From positions 1 through 7,251 of the forward strand of contig JAIRPM010000179.1 of assembly GCA_031257075.1 (NCBI GenBank): DNA of 7,251 bases, read 5' to 3'. A program made the position numbers and the translations under genes. The notes under the pieces are model-generated. The model did no database searches, had not been told where the DNA came from, and was given only the letters and a program-made list of their open reading frames with translations. The stretch is from Spirochaetaceae bacterium. Lineage in GTDB: Bacteria; Spirochaetota; Spirochaetia; Treponematales; Breznakiellaceae. Positions 4,881 to 7,251 of this stretch are shown piece by piece; positions within the stretch are counted from its first letter, which is position 1; each line of letters opens with the position of its first letter.

Positions 4881-5891
4881 TTAATCCACAGGCTGCCGGT
4901 AAACTTCCGAGCCGAGCATCGAAAGTATGAGGGCGCCGCCCCGTTTCACGCGGCAGGGAAAGGCAAATTGGCCGCCGAGGTGGTTCATTTCGGCCAGTTG
5001 CGTGCGGCTGCCGTCCGCGTTCAGGATTTCAAGTGTGGTCGCAACCGGAAACGGGTGGGCAGGCAGGTCGCGGGTAAAGAGGAGGAATACCTCGTCTTCG
5101 GCCAGTTGCCCGCCGGCCGGGGCGGCAACAGTAATTTCGGCAGGGGTGTTTTTTGCTATGATGATGCCGCCGGCCGGGTTTTGCGAAACGACCGTTCCGG
5201 GCGTTTGGCGGGCGCTTGCGTCCCGCACGGCAAACCGCGCCTGAATGCCGGCATTGTTAATTTCCGCCAGCGCCGCGTCAACGTCCAAACCGATAAGCGT
5301 CGGCATAACCGCGCCTTCGTCCTTGCCGCGGCTTACAACAAAACTCAACGCCGCCGGCCCGGAAATACCCGTTCCGGGCGCGGGCGTTTGTTCAAGAATG
5401 GTGCCGGCATCCTTGGAGGATTCTTCAAACATTACCGGTTCTTTTATTGAAAGGAGGGGCGCGTCCCCGCCGGAAATAAGGGTACTGAATTCAGTTTGAA
5501 CATCGGCAAGCGTCCGGCCGACATAGTTTTCAATGCGGCTGACTTGCACGCCCTGGCTTACCACAAGCCGTATACGCCGGCCCGCTTTGACAATAGCGCC
5601 GGGATGCGGGTCTTGTTCCAAAATTTTGTTTTTATCCTGCGATGACTGCGAAAACCGCAGTTGAATACGCGGGTACAGTTCTTTTTGCTGCATCTCTATC
5701 AACGCTTCGATGATATCTTTACCCGTTACGTTGGGCACCATCGTTTGTTCAGGGCCGCGCACGCTCAAAAGGAAAGCGGCGGCGGCCACTATCGCCATAA
5801 GGAGGATTAAAACGGCAGCCGTCAGTAAAAAAACGCCTGTTTTGCCGGCGAATTTCGATTCGTCAAGGTTGCCCGCTATGCGTAAATTCAT
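4881..5891 (-). CDS. Single-pass membrane protein with PASTA domains
   Basis: A 336-residue protein with a short basic-acidic cytoplasmic N-terminus (residues 1-17), one membrane helix at about 18-43 (GVFLLTAAVLILLMAIVAAA and on), and an outside part containing PASTA repeats at about 50-116, 118-190 (more diverged) and 193-260, each ending in the typical D/Q-x-P-x-P-G/A-G...V.....V.V pattern (EQDPHPGAIVKAG, EQTPAPGTGI, SQNPAGGIIIAKN). A C-terminal domain of about 70 residues follows that I do not recognise. PASTA domains bind peptidoglycan stem peptides or lipid II in Ser/Thr kinases and penicillin-binding proteins; there is no kinase or transpeptidase domain here, so binding of envelope material is inferred only. 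The start is one base after the fmt stop, with little Shine-Dalgarno (TAGG), so translation is likely coupled to fmt. From memory, fmt followed by a PASTA gene is a Treponema arrangement. Confidence 0.85.
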   Translation of the reverse strand: MNLRIAGNLDESKFAGKTGVFLLTAAVLILLMAIVAAAAFLLSVRGPEQTMVPNVTGKDIIEALIEMQQKELYPRIQLRFSQSSQDKNKILEQDPHPGAIVKAGRRIRLVVSQGVQVSRIENYVGRTLADVQTEFSTLISGGDAPLLSIKEPVMFEESSKDAGTILEQTPAPGTGISGPAALSFVVSRGKDEGAVMPTLIGLDVDAALAEINNAGIQARFAVRDASARQTPGTVVSQNPAGGIIIAKNTPAEITVAAPAGGQLAEDEVFLLFTRDLPAHPFPVATTLEILNADGSRTQLAEMNHLGGQFAFPCRVKRGGALILSMLGSEVYRQPVD

Positions 5892-5892
5892 A

Positions 5893-6870
5893 TCAGCCTA
5901 ACTGTGTCCCTATAAATTTTTTTGCCCCATTCAAAAAAGAACGGAAATCGAGCGCTTTTTTTGCCTGATACTGAAGAACGCGGGCGGCATAAATCCCGTC
6001 CCCGCATTGAATCAGAATGCCATGGTCTTTGTCCACGCCAACTACAGCGCCCGGTGTTTTCCCCAGTATACCGTTAAGAGCGCTTCCTTCCAAGACAGAC
6101 AAAACCCGTTTCCCATGCCATGTCCAGCACAGTTCGTCCGGCGCATACGCGCGAATGTGCGCGTCAACAGCGCGGGCGCTCCGCGCCCAATCAATTTTCC
6201 GGCTTGCGTGGTTTGATTTTTCGCAGTAACTCGCTTCCGCCTCGTTTTGCGCCCGTTCACAGACGCGGTTTCCGGCCCTATCGGCAACCCACCGGCAGAC
6301 CATTCCCGCCGCCCGTTCCGCGACAAAAGCGGCAAGCGTACCGCCTGTTTCATCCCCCTTGAGAGGGAAAGATTCCTGCGCCAGAATCGCGCCGGTATCT
6401 ATAAGGCCGGCCAGCCGTTGCAGGGTAATGCCTGTTTCAGTGTCGCCGTTCAAAATCGCCGCCTGTATCGGGGACGGGCCCCGGTATTTGGGAAGCAGCG
6501 ATGGATGAATATTGATGCCGCCCAACGGGAATCTTGCAAGGAATTCCGGCGGAAAAAATTTGCCATAGGCGAAACTTATGAGTATATCGTACCGGCATAC
6601 GGTATGGAGTCTTTCTGTTTCTGCTTTGCCCAACTGAGCGTACTTGAATTGAAGAATAGGCGGCTTTTTTGCCGCGTGGAGCCGTTCCGAAAGCAGCGTT
6701 GCGCCTTCACTGAGCGCCGACGGGGTTGCGTGGGCATGGCGACCTTTTGCGGTGTCGGGGTTGGTAAGGATTCCGGCAACTTCGCACAAATCTGTTTTCA
6801 ACTGCAAATCAACGAGCGCGGCAAGCGATGGGCAGGCGATTTTAGACGAACCCGCAAATAAAATACGCAT
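5893..6870 (-). CDS. fmt: Methionyl-tRNA formyltransferase
   Basis: Formylates Met-tRNA-fMet using 10-formyltetrahydrofolate, for translation initiation. Length 325 residues, near the usual 310-320. The N-terminal Rossmann-like domain begins RILFAGSS; the catalytic region is at 118-160 with GGINIHPSLLPKYRG and GLIDTGAI, giving the expected Asn120, His122 and Asp158. The C-terminal OB-fold domain that grips the tRNA covers about 220-325. The ATG at 6870 is chosen over the TTG at 6906 because the family starts directly with (M)RI-F-G; there is no Shine-Dalgarno before it. A possible promoter places this ATG six bases from a poor -10. It shares an operon with the PASTA-protein gene downstream (one base between them). 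No def gene is seen next to it in this window. Confidence 0.95.
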   Translation of the reverse strand: MRILFAGSSKIACPSLAALVDLQLKTDLCEVAGILTNPDTAKGRHAHATPSALSEGATLLSERLHAAKKPPILQFKYAQLGKAETERLHTVCRYDILISFAYGKFFPPEFLARFPLGGINIHPSLLPKYRGPSPIQAAILNGDTETGITLQRLAGLIDTGAILAQESFPLKGDETGGTLAAFVAERAAGMVCRWVADRAGNRVCERAQNEAEASYCEKSNHASRKIDWARSARAVDAHIRAYAPDELCWTWHGKRVLSVLEGSALNGILGKTPGAVVGVDKDHGILIQCGDGIYAARVLQYQAKKALDFRSFLNGAKKFIGTQLG

Positions 6871-6876
6871 ACCGGT

Positions 6877-6906
6877 ATTGTCATCGGTTTTTGCCGCGCT
6901 TGGCAA
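6877..6906 (-). promoter_or_regulatory. Weak candidate promoter of fmt
   Basis: Minus strand: TTGCCA (6906-6901), 18-base spacer, GACAAT (6882-6877, four of six consensus positions), then six bases to the ATG. The six-base spacing matches the three better promoters in the window. A TAAAAT near 6919-6914 is an alternative -10 with a poor -35. Confidence 0.3.
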
Positions 6907-6942
6907 TAGGCCATTTTACACCCAACGGCGATTTTGCTTTTC

Positions 6943-6971
6943 TTGACTATTCTTTTTCCATGTGGTATATT
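6943..6971 (+). promoter_or_regulatory. Strong sigma-70-type promoter of the right-end ORF
   Basis: TTGACT (6943-6948), a 17-base spacer, TATATT (6966-6971), then six bases (GGGGGT) to the ATG at 6978. It is divergent from fmt, within a 107-bp intergenic region. The G-run is not a standard ribosome-binding site. Confidence 0.72.
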
Positions 6972-6977
6972 GGGGGT

Positions 6978-7251
<274 letters not shown>

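Noticed and set aside
6247..6861. Plus-strand open frame of 204 codons
   Set aside because: Antisense shadow of fmt, which has its catalytic residues in place.

Overview
The window looks like the end of a contig from a spirochaete, most likely a Treponema-type bacterium. Three things suggest this: a PUR-domain (BpuR-type) nucleic-acid-binding protein, methionyl-tRNA formyltransferase directly followed by a membrane-anchored PASTA protein without a kinase domain, and moderately GC-rich coding sequence with sharp AT-rich promoters. A gut-dwelling Treponema is my inference from the general look of the genes, not something the sequence proves. The last 58 bases are almost pure G and are probably a sequencing or assembly artefact.

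Layout, left to right. Bases 1-1072 carry a minus-strand pair: the PUR-domain protein (687-1037) followed by a branched-chain aminotransferase cut by the left edge (1-620). Divergent from it, a near-consensus promoter drives a plus-strand pair. The first gene (1150-1560) encodes 18 successive seven-residue units ending in a clean array of 21-bp repeats. Its stop codon overlaps by four bases the start of a 221-residue protein of unknown function (1557-2222). A long GC-rich palindrome separates this pair from the convergent uracil genes: uracil permease (2294-3565) and an unusually long uracil phosphoribosyltransferase (3744-4790), with a strong intrinsic terminator between them. Upstream, also on the minus strand, fmt (5893-6870) and the PASTA-protein gene (4881-5891) are one base apart and form an operon. 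At the right edge a third plus-strand promoter drives a small Ala/Phe-rich ORF (6978 onward) that runs into the poly-G.

How the genes fit together. Permease plus phosphoribosyltransferase make a complete uracil-salvage route (uptake, then conversion to UMP). Fmt supplies formyl-Met-tRNA for initiation, and the co-transcribed PASTA protein is probably an envelope protein. The aminotransferase belongs to Leu/Ile/Val metabolism.

The most unusual part is 1100-2222. The heptad-repeat ORF keeps one reading frame through 18 units, varies mostly at synonymous or conservative positions, and appears translationally coupled to an unknown protein. An inverted repeat lies across its promoter and start codon. 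Three promoters in the window place the ATG exactly six bases after the -10 hexamer, which predicts leaderless mRNAs. The right-end ORF shares this arrangement and has some resemblance to the heptad protein, so it may be a second, diverged member of the same kind of locus.
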